Notes under the pieces: model-generated
Databases searched by the model: none
What the model saw: the letters and a program-made list of their open reading frames with translations, nothing else
Told to the model about the DNA's origin: nothing
Assembly: GCF_001548055.1 (NCBI RefSeq)
Contig: NZ_AP014724.1
Span: forward strand, 868,001-932,000
Direction: 5' to 3'
DNA length: 64,000 nucleotides
Source: Sulfurospirillum cavolei
Lineage (GTDB): Bacteria > Campylobacterota > Campylobacteria > Campylobacterales > Sulfurospirillaceae
Program-made: the position numbers and the translations under genes
Shown: positions 8,567-17,563 of the stretch, one piece after another
Position numbering within the stretch: the first letter of the stretch is position 1
Layout: each line of letters begins with the position of its first letter

Positions 8567-9237
8567 GCGAGAAAATTTTACTCATCGAAGACGATTTGGA
8601 GATGCAATCTCTTATCAAAGAATATTTAACAAACTACGACTTCGAGGTTGTCGCGATCGATAAGCCTAAAGAAGCACTTGCGTACGTCAAAGCACATTCT
8701 CAAGAGATTCAACTGATCGTACTGGATTTGATGCTTCCTCAAATGGACGGTTTTGACGTGTGCAAAGCGTTACGGGCGTTGAATGAAGAGGTGTACATCA
8801 TCATCTCTTCCGCGCGCAATGAACTGAGCGATAAAATACTCGGATACGGACTCGGTGCGGATGATTATCTCGCCAAGCCGTATGAGCCTAGAGAGTTGGT
8901 GTTAAAAATCAATTCCGCCCTTCGAAGAACGCTCAAAAGTAAAAAGAAAATCGGCGATTTCGAGATTGATGAGGAAAAAATGCAAATCGCCTTAGAGGGT
9001 TACGCTTTGGATTTGACCAAAATCGAGTTTGATCTGTTGCACCTGCTTTTGTCTCACCCCGGAAAAGTTTTTTCGCGCGAAACGCTTTTCAACGCCATTA
9101 ACGGCATCGGATATAGTTCCAAAGACCGAACGGTCGATATGCACGTGAGCAATCTTCGCGCAAAACTCGGCGATGATTCTAAAAATCCCAAGTACATCAA
9201 ATCGGTGTGGGGCGTGGGTTACCAGTTGGTGCATTGA
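8563..9237 (+). CDS. OmpR-family response regulator (CpxR-like)
   Basis: 224 residues. ATG 8563 is chosen because GGGAGG lies 5 bp upstream and it overlaps the previous stop. The receiver domain has acidic residues DD at 10-11 and the phospho-acceptor Asp55 in LIVLDLMLPQMDG, then Lys in DDYLAKPYEPRELV. The C-terminal winged helix contains LTKIEFDLLHLL and DRTVDMHVSNLRAKLGDD. It should be a DNA-binding transcription factor for the haem operon or envelope stress genes. Confidence 0.9.
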   Translation: MSEKILLIEDDLEMQSLIKEYLTNYDFEVVAIDKPKEALAYVKAHSQEIQLIVLDLMLPQMDGFDVCKALRALNEEVYIIISSARNELSDKILGYGLGADDYLAKPYEPRELVLKINSALRRTLKSKKKIGDFEIDEEKMQIALEGYALDLTKIEFDLLHLLLSHPGKVFSRETLFNAINGIGYSSKDRTVDMHVSNLRAKLGDDSKNPKYIKSVWGVGYQLVH

Positions 9238-10457
9238 TGTCGATTTTTACGAAACTTTTACTGCTTTTTCTAGCCAGCCTCGCGGTTATGTTTTTTGTCG
9301 GTAAAGAGACGCATTCTTTAGCCAAAACCAATATCGAAGCATTACTCAGGGAAAAATACCTTCAAGCGAGCAACGAACTCTTTAAAGATTTGGCAAACAA
9401 CGATATGGTCGCTTTTCAAAAAAAGCTCGATGCTTGGGGTTTTGAAAGCGTTGCGTACGATATTTACGAACAAAAAGCACGTCGAATATACGAAGAACAA
9501 AGTAGTTTTGGCGAAATGAAAATCTATGAGGATGCCCAAGGTTACTATACGCTTTTGTTGCGCTATTTGGACGAACCTTTGCTCGTACGCGTTAAAAATC
9601 AAGAAGAGTATTTTGACCAACAAGCGCGCCTTGGCTATCTCATCGATGCGGACGTAGCACTGCTCGTCGTCATTTTCCTTCTGATCGCGAAGCTTTTACT
9701 GCCGTTAAAAACGATGACGCAAACCTTGAAGCGTTTTGGAGAAGGGGACTTACATGTCAGAATGTCGCAGCAAGGCTCCAACGAGCTTGGGCGGCTTGTG
9801 GAGAGTTTTAACGCAATGGCGTCCAATATCGAAAATCTGCTCAGTTCACGGGAACGCTTGCTCCGCGACATCGGGCACGAGCTACGAACACCCTTAGCCA
9901 AATCAAAATTGGCATTGGAAATGATGCCCTCAAATCCGCATCAAAAAATTCTCCAAAAAGCGATTTTTCAAATCGATCGACTTACGAACGAACTTTTGCA
10001 AATCGAGCGTTTGGGTGCAAATATGGCGGAATTTAAAACGGAGCGTTTTGAAGTCGAGACGCTTCTTTCCGAGGCACTGACCAAACTGATGATCGAGGAT
10101 GAATCGCTTTTGGAAATTCGTATCGCAGACTCTTTTACGATCGAGGGCGATTTGAATTATCTCGCAATTGCGTTAAAAAACCTTATCGACAACGCGCTCA
10201 AATATGCCGTGCATCTGCCTGTCGTGATCGATGTGGAAAACCGTACGATTGCCGTCAAAAACCAAGGCGAGGCTTTGAGTCGTCCTTTAGCGTATTATTG
10301 CGAGCCGTTTGTGAGAGGCAATGATGCGCGAGACGGTACGGGATTTGGGCTTGGGCTTAGCATCGTTCAGAAAATTCTCCAAAAACACGGCTTTTCATTA
10401 CGGCAGGATTACCGTGAAGGGTACTACACGTACGCAATCGTGTTTAAGCAATATTAA
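9237..10457 (+). CDS. Membrane sensor histidine kinase (CpxA-like)
   Basis: 406 residues starting at ATG 9237, overlapping the regulator stop (TGATG). Membrane helices lie at about 5-22 and 138-156 and enclose a periplasmic sensor of about 115 residues. HAMP follows. The H-box is RDIGHELRTPLAKSKLALEM with His214. The N-box (LKNLIDNALKYA) and G-box (GTGFGLGLSIVQK) are intact. It is cotranscribed with SHP/DHC and the Spy-like protein, so it may sense nitric oxide, oxygen or envelope stress (inference). Its 3' end overlaps the convergent diguanylate cyclase gene by 14 bp. Confidence 0.9.
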   Translation: MSIFTKLLLLFLASLAVMFFVGKETHSLAKTNIEALLREKYLQASNELFKDLANNDMVAFQKKLDAWGFESVAYDIYEQKARRIYEEQSSFGEMKIYEDAQGYYTLLLRYLDEPLLVRVKNQEEYFDQQARLGYLIDADVALLVVIFLLIAKLLLPLKTMTQTLKRFGEGDLHVRMSQQGSNELGRLVESFNAMASNIENLLSSRERLLRDIGHELRTPLAKSKLALEMMPSNPHQKILQKAIFQIDRLTNELLQIERLGANMAEFKTERFEVETLLSEALTKLMIEDESLLEIRIADSFTIEGDLNYLAIALKNLIDNALKYAVHLPVVIDVENRTIAVKNQGEALSRPLAYYCEPFVRGNDARDGTGFGLGLSIVQKILQKHGFSLRQDYREGYYTYAIVFKQY

Positions 10458-12378
10458 TTTTGTTTTTACCGCTTCTTTTGACCGCATACATCGCAATATC
10501 CGCATCTTTGAGAATGTCGTTGATCGTTTTGGAATTATCCCAAAAGAGCGTTCCTCCGATACTGGCGGAACATTCGTAGTCGCAATCGATTAAAGAAAAA
10601 GGTTTAGAAAATTCTTTGAGAACTTTGTGCGCGATACGGCGTAGTTGTTCTTTGGATGGATGTTCGTTCAATCCGAGTTGCGTAATCAAAACGACAAATT
10701 CGTCGCCGCCGAAACGTGCGACCGTATCGCAATGACGCAGTGTTTTTTGAAGACGTTTGGCGACTTTTTGGAGCAAAACGTCGCCGTATTCGTGGCCTAA
10801 AGTATCGTTGAGGTTTTTAAAATTATCCAAATCGATAAACAATAAGCCGCAGTATTCATGCGAGCGTGCACACATCGCCACGGTATAATTCAAGCGATCC
10901 AACAAAAGCTTACGGTTGGGAAGTTCGGTTAGGGAGTCGTAATAGGCTAAATGCTCGATCGTCTCTTTGGCTTTTTTCTCTTCGGTAATATTTCGAAAAA
11001 TCATCACCGAACCGACACTTCGGTTTTCCTGAATAAACGGCGTCAAATTGACATGTACGAAAATATGCTCTCCTTGCGCCGTTCGAAAGAGCTCTTCGCC
11101 GACATAGGAACGCTGATGCGCGATGCTCTCGATGATAGGGCAGGGTACTTGATCTAACGATTGGGGATGCACATGAATCAAACGGTGCGCGTTTTTCCCC
11201 AACATGTCGATTTCACGATACCCTAAGATCGTGAGTGTTGCGGCATTCACGAAGCGAATAGCTCCGTCGTTCGTGAGAAGAATAACGCCGTTGACGGTAG
11301 AGGTCACGATCGTTTCAAATTGAATTTTTTCAAGGACGATTCGTTTGCGCTGTACTAAAAGAAGATAAAGTCCAAACGTTAAAATCGTAAGCGTGATAAA
11401 GCCCAAAAGATAGATCGTAAGGTACTTGTTTTCAATGTCGACGAGTTCGGGTGCACAATCGTAAGTCGTGACGTATCCGCCGAGACGATTGTCGATCGCA
11501 AAAATAGGATAAAAATTGATGCTGTATCCTTGGTGCTCTAGCACTAGAGGAATCGAAAACGATTGATTGTGAGCAAGCAACTTTTGTACGCGCGGATTGT
11601 CGCGAAGCAGCGTATTGATGTGTATCAGTAAGGGCGATTTTAAGGCTTGATCGCTTAAAGACGAAATGGAAGGATTTTCGATCATAAAACGCTCGGAAAT
11701 CATCGACGGTACAAAATGGTCTCGGTGCTTTTCAAATACGACGTCCGTCGTCGTCTCCTTATTGAGTAGCAAAAGATAGTGTTGTGCGTTGAGAAGTTTC
11801 GAAAGTTCGGCAACGATGCGCTCGTAGGAAAGCGAAAGTTCTACGGTTCCTAAAAACGTCCCTTGATCGACGATCGGATAGACGTAACGAAATCCGGGAT
11901 AAATACGTCCGCCTTCAAAGCCGGAAACGAAGGTGCGCTCTTCATTGGCTTTTTTGATCGTCGCCCGAACGTCGATCAAGAGGTCGCCGTTTTCATTGGG
12001 TTGGTGAAACCGTAAAAAACTTTCGCCTTTTTCGGTGTGAAAGTGCAGTTGGCGAATACCGTGAGTGACGAGTTCTTGCTGATAAAGCGGGTACAAATAA
12101 CGGTACAAATTTCCGCGTAAGAGTGCTTTTTCCTCTTCAGATGCATGTAAAGATCGGCGTAAAATTTCGATGACGCGCGGTTGCATAATGACGTATTTAA
12201 AATAATTTTCAATCGAGATGCGATACATCTGCGTGACCGCTTTATACGAAGACTCCAAACTTTGATTTTTACCGTCTAGAATAATCTGAATTTCCCGCTC
12301 TTTCACGGCGTAACTATTAAGAAAAAAGAGAAGATACAACGTGCATAAAAGAGCAAGGGCGGGTACTATCTGCTTCAT
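10444..12378 (-). CDS. Membrane diguanylate cyclase, Cache-PAS-GGDEF
   Basis: 644 residues from ATG 12378, which overlaps the TGA of the PhnD-like gene by one base; an upstream in-frame start would only extend into that gene. Membrane helices are at about 4-22 and 320-342, framing a large periplasmic Cache-like sensor (IRQLHFHTEKGESFLR). A PAS domain covers about 352-465. The GGDEF domain holds FGGDEF at 556-561 with an RxxD inhibitory site (RHCD) five residues before it, so it should synthesise cyclic-di-GMP and be product-inhibited. The upstream periplasmic protein probably feeds its sensor. Confidence 0.9.
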   Translation of the reverse strand: MKQIVPALALLCTLYLLFFLNSYAVKEREIQIILDGKNQSLESSYKAVTQMYRISIENYFKYVIMQPRVIEILRRSLHASEEEKALLRGNLYRYLYPLYQQELVTHGIRQLHFHTEKGESFLRFHQPNENGDLLIDVRATIKKANEERTFVSGFEGGRIYPGFRYVYPIVDQGTFLGTVELSLSYERIVAELSKLLNAQHYLLLLNKETTTDVVFEKHRDHFVPSMISERFMIENPSISSLSDQALKSPLLIHINTLLRDNPRVQKLLAHNQSFSIPLVLEHQGYSINFYPIFAIDNRLGGYVTTYDCAPELVDIENKYLTIYLLGFITLTILTFGLYLLLVQRKRIVLEKIQFETIVTSTVNGVILLTNDGAIRFVNAATLTILGYREIDMLGKNAHRLIHVHPQSLDQVPCPIIESIAHQRSYVGEELFRTAQGEHIFVHVNLTPFIQENRSVGSVMIFRNITEEKKAKETIEHLAYYDSLTELPNRKLLLDRLNYTVAMCARSHEYCGLLFIDLDNFKNLNDTLGHEYGDVLLQKVAKRLQKTLRHCDTVARFGGDEFVVLITQLGLNEHPSKEQLRRIAHKVLKEFSKPFSLIDCDYECSASIGGTLFWDNSKTINDILKDADIAMYAVKRSGKNKINIA

Positions 12379-13208
12379 CAAAAATTCCCTTCTTGAGGGA
12401 TGCTTTCCATGTCGAAAAACAATTGCATATGACGGTACGTATCGGGGTGCACGGCTTGAACACCCCAAGAGATCTCTTTTCCCCACGAAGCATACTCTTT
12501 GGCGGGAGCATTTAAAAGGCGCGTGCGAATCGCTTCGATCTGTTCGGACGAGAGCGTTTTGGTATTTAAAATCAGCGCAAAGCTCGGAACGATAGGCGAA
12601 TAAGCAATGATCTCCAAGCCAAGCGATCGGTACGACTCGGCGATACTCTCTTTCATCCCGCCCAAATGAAACTCGCCGCGAAGAACGGCAAGAGCGACTT
12701 CATCGTGCTTATGAATATAGCGATAGTGCATCGTAGAAAGCGGTGCGTTCGCGTATGTTTGCACCAACGGAGCGGTTGAAAAATAGCCGCAGGTTGAAAG
12801 CGGCTCGGTGAGGGCAACTTTAAGCGTTTGGGGGTGTTCAAGTTCTAACATGTCAGGCGTAAATTTGACTAAAACGCAACGATAGCCGTTTTTGCCCTTA
12901 GCGTCGTTAAAGGTTACGACGGGGAGGGCGGAAGCATCTTGTTTCATCAAAGCAAGCGTAGGCAAAGGTCCCATATACGCTATATCGATCTTATCGTCGA
13001 TAAAATCCGCAATCAATTTTTGGTAAGAGGGTTCAAACCGAAACTCTACGGATCGATTGAGGTCGCGTTCGAGATAGCGAAACATCGGGGCAAAATCTTC
13101 TACGATACCGGTGTTGTTTTTATAGGGCAAAGAGGCAAAAATAAGTGATCTCGCTTCCAAAGGAAGAGCGCATATCGATATCAAACCGATGTAATAAATC
13201 CATCGCAT
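12378..13208 (-). CDS. PhnD-like periplasmic binding protein paired with a diguanylate cyclase
   Basis: 276 residues from ATG 13208, where a signal peptide starts (MRWIYYIGLISICALPLEA). LEARSLIFASLPYKN and the RYLERDLN, IDIAYMGPLPTLALM pattern match the phosphate/phosphonate (PhnD-type) substrate-binding fold. The usual STSGY ligand loop is altered to LSTCGYF. There is no ABC permease or ATPase nearby. Instead it is translationally coupled to the diguanylate cyclase, which points to a sensing rather than a transport role. Ligand unknown. Confidence 0.8.
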   Translation of the reverse strand: MRWIYYIGLISICALPLEARSLIFASLPYKNNTGIVEDFAPMFRYLERDLNRSVEFRFEPSYQKLIADFIDDKIDIAYMGPLPTLALMKQDASALPVVTFNDAKGKNGYRCVLVKFTPDMLELEHPQTLKVALTEPLSTCGYFSTAPLVQTYANAPLSTMHYRYIHKHDEVALAVLRGEFHLGGMKESIAESYRSLGLEIIAYSPIVPSFALILNTKTLSSEQIEAIRTRLLNAPAKEYASWGKEISWGVQAVHPDTYRHMQLFFDMESIPQEGNF

Positions 13209-13348
13209 GGATTCATCTTTTTCTAAAATCTCGACATACATCATACATAAGGAACAATAAAGAAAGTCTTAATAATTAGTAAAAAATCCAACTAATGATA
13301 GCTCTTAGGTACGATCAAAACGTAAAAGTAACTTTCAATAAAACTTAG

Positions 13349-13376
13349 GTACAATTAAAGATTATCTTAATTGTAC
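13349..13376 (+). promoter_or_regulatory. Perfect inverted repeat in the rhlE leader
   Basis: GTACAATTAA (13349-13358) and TTAATTGTAC (13367-13376) are perfect 10-bp arms around an 8-nt loop, ending 11 bp before the rhlE start and just ahead of AAAGGA. CTTAGGTAC also occurs twice upstream. It could be an operator or an RNA stem sequestering the ribosome site, which would suit autoregulation by an RNA helicase (inference). The rest of the 179-bp gap back to 13209 shows no gene. Confidence 0.45.
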
Positions 13377-13387
13377 AAAGGAAACAG

Positions 13388-14686
13388 ATGGTCTTTGAAA
13401 AACTCGGTTTACTTTCCGTGATTCAAAAAGCGATCGACGAACTAGGCTATCTTAAACCGACCCCCGTTCAAGAAAAAGCCATTCCGATCGTTCTTGATGG
13501 AAAAGACGTTATGGTAACCGCCCAAACGGGTACGGGAAAAACGGCGGCGTATGCCCTGCCTCTTTTAGAAATTCTTACGAAAAAAAGCCAAAAAGCGACG
13601 CTTCCGAAGAGTACGCGTTCGTTGATTTTAGTTCCGACACGCGAATTGGCGTCGCAAGTCGGGCAAAACATTCAAGCGTACGGTAAATACACGTCGTTGC
13701 AGATTTGTACGGTGTACGGCGGCGTCAAGTTTACGCCTCAAACGAAAAAATTGGAAAAAGGTACGGATATTTTAATCGCGACGCCGGGACGATTGCTCGA
13801 ACATGTCAAGCTCGGCAATATCGATCTTGCGCGCGTGGAAGTGCTTATTTTTGATGAAGCCGATCGTATTTTGGATATGGGTTTTTGGGATGAGGTCGAA
13901 CTGCTTTTATCGTTGATAAGCAAAAAACGTCAAACGCTTTTATTTTCGGTCGGTATGACCAAATCGCTGAAACGTTTGAGCGAGATCAGTTTGAAAAAAC
14001 CTCAAAAGATCGCTATCAACAATCAAGGCAATTTTGCCAAAAAAGTCGAGCAGACCGTCTATTTGGTCGATCAAGAGCGAAAAAGCGAACTGCTTGCGTA
14101 TATGATCGGCTCAAAAAACTGGCAACAAGTCTTAGTCTTTACCAAAACGAAACAACGTGCGGACGAAGTGGGACGCTATTTGGAAGAGAGCGGTTTGAAA
14201 ACCTTGGTGCTCCACGGCGATAAAGCCCATGCAAAGCGTTCGCAAGCGATTAAGGCGTTTAAGGAAAATGCGATTCGCGTTTTAGTCGCTACCGATATTG
14301 CTTCCCGCGGACTCGATATTGAAGATTTGGAGCATGTTATTAACTACGAATTGCCCGGCGACGCGGAAGATTACGTGCATCGCGCGGGACGTACGGGACG
14401 TGCCGGAAAAGAGGGATGTGCTATCTCTTTGGTTTCTCAAGAAGAAAAGCAAAAGCTCAAAGAGATCGAAAAGATTTTAAAATATGCCATTAACATCGAA
14501 TTTTATGCCGGTTTCGAAACCAAAAAACAGTTGGAAAAAGAGGCGAAAAAAGGGACGGTTAAGGCAAAAATAGAGTATGAAAAAGCCAATAAACGCTCTG
14601 TCTCCATTCAGAAAAAACGTGAAGCGTACCACAAAACCAAAACGAAAAAGCAAGCGCAAGGCAAGGATAAAGGAAGTAAGAGATGA
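13388..14686 (+). CDS. rhlE: DEAD-box RNA helicase (RhlE family)
   Basis: 432 residues. Q motif with TPVQ at about 25-28, Walker A AQTGTGKT, motif II DEAD at 156-159 and motif VI HRAGRTGRAG are intact. Motif III, normally SAT, reads SVG at 187-189 (LLFSVGMTK), which is unusual because this motif couples ATP hydrolysis to unwinding. The C-terminus is Lys-rich as in RhlE/CsdA proteins. It probably remodels rRNA or mRNA, often at low temperature. The next gene overlaps it by 4 bp. Confidence 0.92.
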   Translation: MVFEKLGLLSVIQKAIDELGYLKPTPVQEKAIPIVLDGKDVMVTAQTGTGKTAAYALPLLEILTKKSQKATLPKSTRSLILVPTRELASQVGQNIQAYGKYTSLQICTVYGGVKFTPQTKKLEKGTDILIATPGRLLEHVKLGNIDLARVEVLIFDEADRILDMGFWDEVELLLSLISKKRQTLLFSVGMTKSLKRLSEISLKKPQKIAINNQGNFAKKVEQTVYLVDQERKSELLAYMIGSKNWQQVLVFTKTKQRADEVGRYLEESGLKTLVLHGDKAHAKRSQAIKAFKENAIRVLVATDIASRGLDIEDLEHVINYELPGDAEDYVHRAGRTGRAGKEGCAISLVSQEEKQKLKEIEKILKYAINIEFYAGFETKKQLEKEAKKGTVKAKIEYEKANKRSVSIQKKREAYHKTKTKKQAQGKDKGSKR

Positions 14687-15156
14687 CGGTTGAAATGCAA
14701 AAATTGCACTATTTTAAAGAGTTTATCGAGCAAGAAGAAAATCCCCTTGGGAAAAACCTCTATGTGATGGTTTTGGCGGTCGAAGCGTACTATGAGTTTG
14801 TCGCCGAAGTGTTGATCCCTGGAACGTCTCGCAGTATGACACAGTTTAAATTGCTAGAGGAGCTACGAGCGTTAAAGACGATTAGCGAGCAAGAGTTTGT
14901 CATCATGAACGAGACGCGAAAGCTGAAAAACGAACTAACGCACCGTTTGGATTATCAGATTGATCTGACCTATCTTTACGATTTTTGCAACAACTGTGGC
15001 GTGAAAGACAAGATCGTTCCTGAGAACAAAGACGATCAAAACGAACTCGACGCCGCATTGCTCGATGGCTTGCTCAAAAGTTATAAAATCGTTGATCTAA
15101 AACTCTACTCCAAAGTGCGCAAAGAACTTGAAAAGGTGCATGGAGCGGGGAAATGA
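14683..15156 (+). CDS. Conserved helical protein, possible HEPN-like fold, 157 aa
   Basis: ATG 14683 overlaps the rhlE stop (ATGA). The protein is predicted mostly helical and soluble, without signal peptide or membrane segments. NETRKLKNELTHRLDYQ resembles the basic-x-N-x-x-x-H pattern of HEPN-type helical bundles, but spacing is not canonical and I would not call it a nuclease. Two Cys (CNNC) lie near residue 103. It overlaps the thioesterase gene by 4 bp. The family is not recognised with certainty. Confidence 0.6.
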   Translation: MTVEMQKLHYFKEFIEQEENPLGKNLYVMVLAVEAYYEFVAEVLIPGTSRSMTQFKLLEELRALKTISEQEFVIMNETRKLKNELTHRLDYQIDLTYLYDFCNNCGVKDKIVPENKDDQNELDAALLDGLLKSYKIVDLKLYSKVRKELEKVHGAGK

Positions 15157-15656
15157 AGTTTAAAGTAACGAACCAACAGCACATCTCAAAAAACTGTTTG
15201 GTCTGTGGAATTGAAAACCCTTTTGGTTTGAAAACGAAGTTTTACGAGCTGGAGAACAAAGAGGTTGTGGCGTATTTTACGCCGCATACCTACCTTCAAA
15301 GCTACCCCGGCATATTGCATGGCGGTATCTCGGCGACCATTTTGGACGAAACGATCGGTAGGGCGATTATGGCGCACTACGGACAAGATAAATTCGGTAT
15401 GACGATCGAATTAAACGTCAAATACAAAAAACCCGTTCCTTTGGATGTCGAACTCAAAGTCGTCGGGCGCATTACGCTTGATAAAGGGCGCATTTTTGAA
15501 GGTACGGGAGAGTTGATCTTACCGGACGGTGAAGTTGCGGTCAGTGCAACGGGGCGCTACATGAAACGTAGTGTCACACAGATCGTTGAGAACGATTTTA
15601 TCGAAGATGAATGGTTTGAAAGCGATGGAAAAGATCGAGACGAGATAGACGTTTAG
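15153..15656 (+). CDS. Hotdog-fold thioesterase (PaaI/YigI-like)
   Basis: 167 residues. The hotdog signature GILHGGISATILDETIGRAI is clear, with the catalytic acidic residue in the LDE segment. The N-terminus has a CLVCGxxNPFGL pattern found in a branch of PaaI-like thioesterases. The C-terminal 30 residues are acidic and probably extend beyond the fold. It should hydrolyse acyl-CoA thioesters in the cytoplasm; the substrate cannot be read from the sequence. It ends directly before the GTG of recQ. Confidence 0.85.
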   Translation: MKFKVTNQQHISKNCLVCGIENPFGLKTKFYELENKEVVAYFTPHTYLQSYPGILHGGISATILDETIGRAIMAHYGQDKFGMTIELNVKYKKPVPLDVELKVVGRITLDKGRIFEGTGELILPDGEVAVSATGRYMKRSVTQIVENDFIEDEWFESDGKDRDEIDV

Positions 15657-17450
15657 GTGGAGAAAAAATACCGAATACTTCAAAGCGTCTTTGGACACCG
15701 TAGTTTTCGCACCAACCAAGAAGCGACGGTCGATGCGATCTTAGCGGGGCACGATGTGATGATGATCGTTCCCACGGGTGCTGGAAAATCGCTCTGTTAT
15801 CAGCTTCCCTCTTTGGTGATGGACGGTCTTAGTGTAGTGATTTCACCGCTTTTAGCCTTGATGCACGACCAGATCACCGCACTCTCCGCCTTTGGCATTA
15901 AAGCGGCAATGATCTCGTCGATGCAATCAGCCGATGAAATCCATGAAAGCATGCAGGCGTGTCGTAAGGGTGAACTGAAACTCTTGTATGTGGCACCTGA
16001 GCGTTTAAAAGGCGAGTCATTTTTGCACTTTTTGCAAACGCTTTCCATCAACTTTTTTGTCATCGACGAAGCGCACTGCGTGAGCGAGTGGGGGCATGAG
16101 TTTAGGGAAGATTATAGGCAGCTCTTTCGCCTGAAACACTACTTCCCAAACACACCCATTGCCGCATTTACCGCGACGGCAACGAAGCTTGTCGAGCAGG
16201 ACATCGTGCATCAGTTGAGACTATCAAATCCTCTGATCGTTCGTGCCAAAGTTGAGCGGGACAATCTGCACATCAGCGCTGCGTATCGAAACGGCAACGG
16301 GCGAGAGCAACTGCTTGATTTTTTAAAAGCATTTGCACATGAGAGCGGCATCGTCTATACGCTAAGCCGCAAAGAGACCGAGAGTCTTGCTTCGTTTCTA
16401 AACACCCGTGGCATTTCTGCCAAGCCGTACCATGCGGGACTTTCAAGTGAAGAAAAAAATGCGACCTATCAAGCGTTTTTAAACGATGAGATCGACGTGG
16501 TGGTGGCAACCGTGGCGTTTGGCATGGGGATCGATAAGAGTAATATCCGCTTTGTCGCGCACATGTCTTTGCCAAAAACCATCGAAAATTACTACCAAGA
16601 GATCGGGCGAGCGGGGCGTGACGGGCTTGCTTCTTCGACCCTGCTTCTCTTCTCGGCATCCGACATCGTAGAACACAAGCGTCGCATCGGCGAACAGCCC
16701 GCTTCCGCGTACCAAAAAGTAGCGTACGAAAAGTTAGACGCCATCGCCAAATTTGCGACCTCGCAAGTGTGTCGCCATCAACAGATCGCGCGTTATTTTG
16801 ACGATGCGATTCTTACATGTAAAACGCGGTGTGATAACTGTGTCGAGGGCGAACGCCAAAGTGTGGACATCTCGCAAGAGGCGCTCAAGTTTTTATCGGC
16901 GGTGTACCGTACAGGTCAGCGTTTTGGGCTTGCGTATGTGGTCGATGTTTTACAGGGTTCCTCTAGTGAGAAAATCGCACACAATGGGCATGAGAGCTTG
17001 TCGGTTTTTGGTATCGGCAAGGAGCGAAGCAGGGCGCAGTGGTTGAGCATCGCTGAGCGGTTGCTGGAGCTTGAAGCGCTCAATGTAGGCGAATACCGCG
17101 TGGTGAGCCTCAGCGAATACGGTGCAAAAATCCTCAAAGAGCGTTTACATGTAAGCATTCATGCCAAACGGTTGGAAGAGAAAAAGAGGGCGTCTAAAAA
17201 AGTGGAAAAAAGACTCAGCGGTGCGTTTGAAGCTTCTGTGTTTGAACAGTTGCGCGCGTTACGTTTGGAGATCGCCAAAGAGAACAGCTTGCCGCCTTAC
17301 GTCATCTTTAGCGACAAGACGCTTAAAGAGATGGCGGAGAAATTGCCTTTGGATAAAGAGGCGATGCTTCAGATCAGCGGTGTGGGCGAAGTGAAGTTTG
17401 AGCGCTACGGTGAGGCTTTTTTAGAGCGTTGTGCGACGCTGATTTCATAG
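15657..17450 (+). CDS. recQ: ATP-dependent DNA helicase RecQ
   Basis: 597 residues, GTG start immediately after the preceding TAG. Walker A PTGAGKS, motif II IDEAHCVSEWGHEFR, and motif VI QEIGRAGRDG are intact. The zinc-binding Cys cluster (VCRHQQ, then CKTRCDNC) marks the RQC region. HRDC follows near the C-terminus (KENSLPPYVIFSDKTLKEMA). RecQ unwinds DNA in recombination and fork repair. Two perfect TTACATGTAA palindromes lie inside it at 16813 and 17145. Its stop codon is formed by the left arm of the long palindrome that follows. Confidence 0.95.
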   Translation: MEKKYRILQSVFGHRSFRTNQEATVDAILAGHDVMMIVPTGAGKSLCYQLPSLVMDGLSVVISPLLALMHDQITALSAFGIKAAMISSMQSADEIHESMQACRKGELKLLYVAPERLKGESFLHFLQTLSINFFVIDEAHCVSEWGHEFREDYRQLFRLKHYFPNTPIAAFTATATKLVEQDIVHQLRLSNPLIVRAKVERDNLHISAAYRNGNGREQLLDFLKAFAHESGIVYTLSRKETESLASFLNTRGISAKPYHAGLSSEEKNATYQAFLNDEIDVVVATVAFGMGIDKSNIRFVAHMSLPKTIENYYQEIGRAGRDGLASSTLLLFSASDIVEHKRRIGEQPASAYQKVAYEKLDAIAKFATSQVCRHQQIARYFDDAILTCKTRCDNCVEGERQSVDISQEALKFLSAVYRTGQRFGLAYVVDVLQGSSSEKIAHNGHESLSVFGIGKERSRAQWLSIAERLLELEALNVGEYRVVSLSEYGAKILKERLHVSIHAKRLEEKKRASKKVEKRLSGAFEASVFEQLRALRLEIAKENSLPPYVIFSDKTLKEMAEKLPLDKEAMLQISGVGEVKFERYGEAFLERCATLIS

Positions 17451-17560
17451 ATGTTTTGCATAATCCGCAAGAGAGACTTTGTTCCGATGGGTCAAAGCTT
17501 TAGCTTTGGGGTACCCATCGTGAACAACCGTCTCGAAATAGGGTTATGCAAAACATCTAT
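17447..17560. repeat. 114-bp nested palindrome (MITE-like or structured RNA)
   Basis: Outer arms 17447-17466 and 17541-17560 match at 19 of 20 bases. Inside, further pairs line up in register: GAGAC 17473-17477 with GTCTC 17530-17534, GTTC 17481-17484 with GAAC 17522-17525, CGATGGGT 17485-17492 with ACCCATCG 17513-17520, and CAAAGC 17493-17498 with GCTTTG 17503-17508 around a TTTA loop. The whole element folds into one rod. It has no T-run, so it is not a plain terminator. It abuts recQ, whose TAG stop it supplies, and is followed 3 bp later by TTACATGTAA. Confidence 0.75.
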
Positions 17561-17563
17561 TGC

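Noticed and set aside
12378-13208. Phosphonate ABC transporter operon
   Set aside because: No permease, ATPase or phn catabolic gene is near any of the three PhnD-like proteins.
14683-15156. HEPN toxin assignment for the protein after rhlE
   Set aside because: The basic-N-H spacing is not the HEPN R-x4-6-H motif and no antitoxin-like partner is adjacent.
17447-17560. Long palindrome as a rho-independent terminator of recQ
   Set aside because: No T-run follows either arm and the stem is far longer than a terminator.
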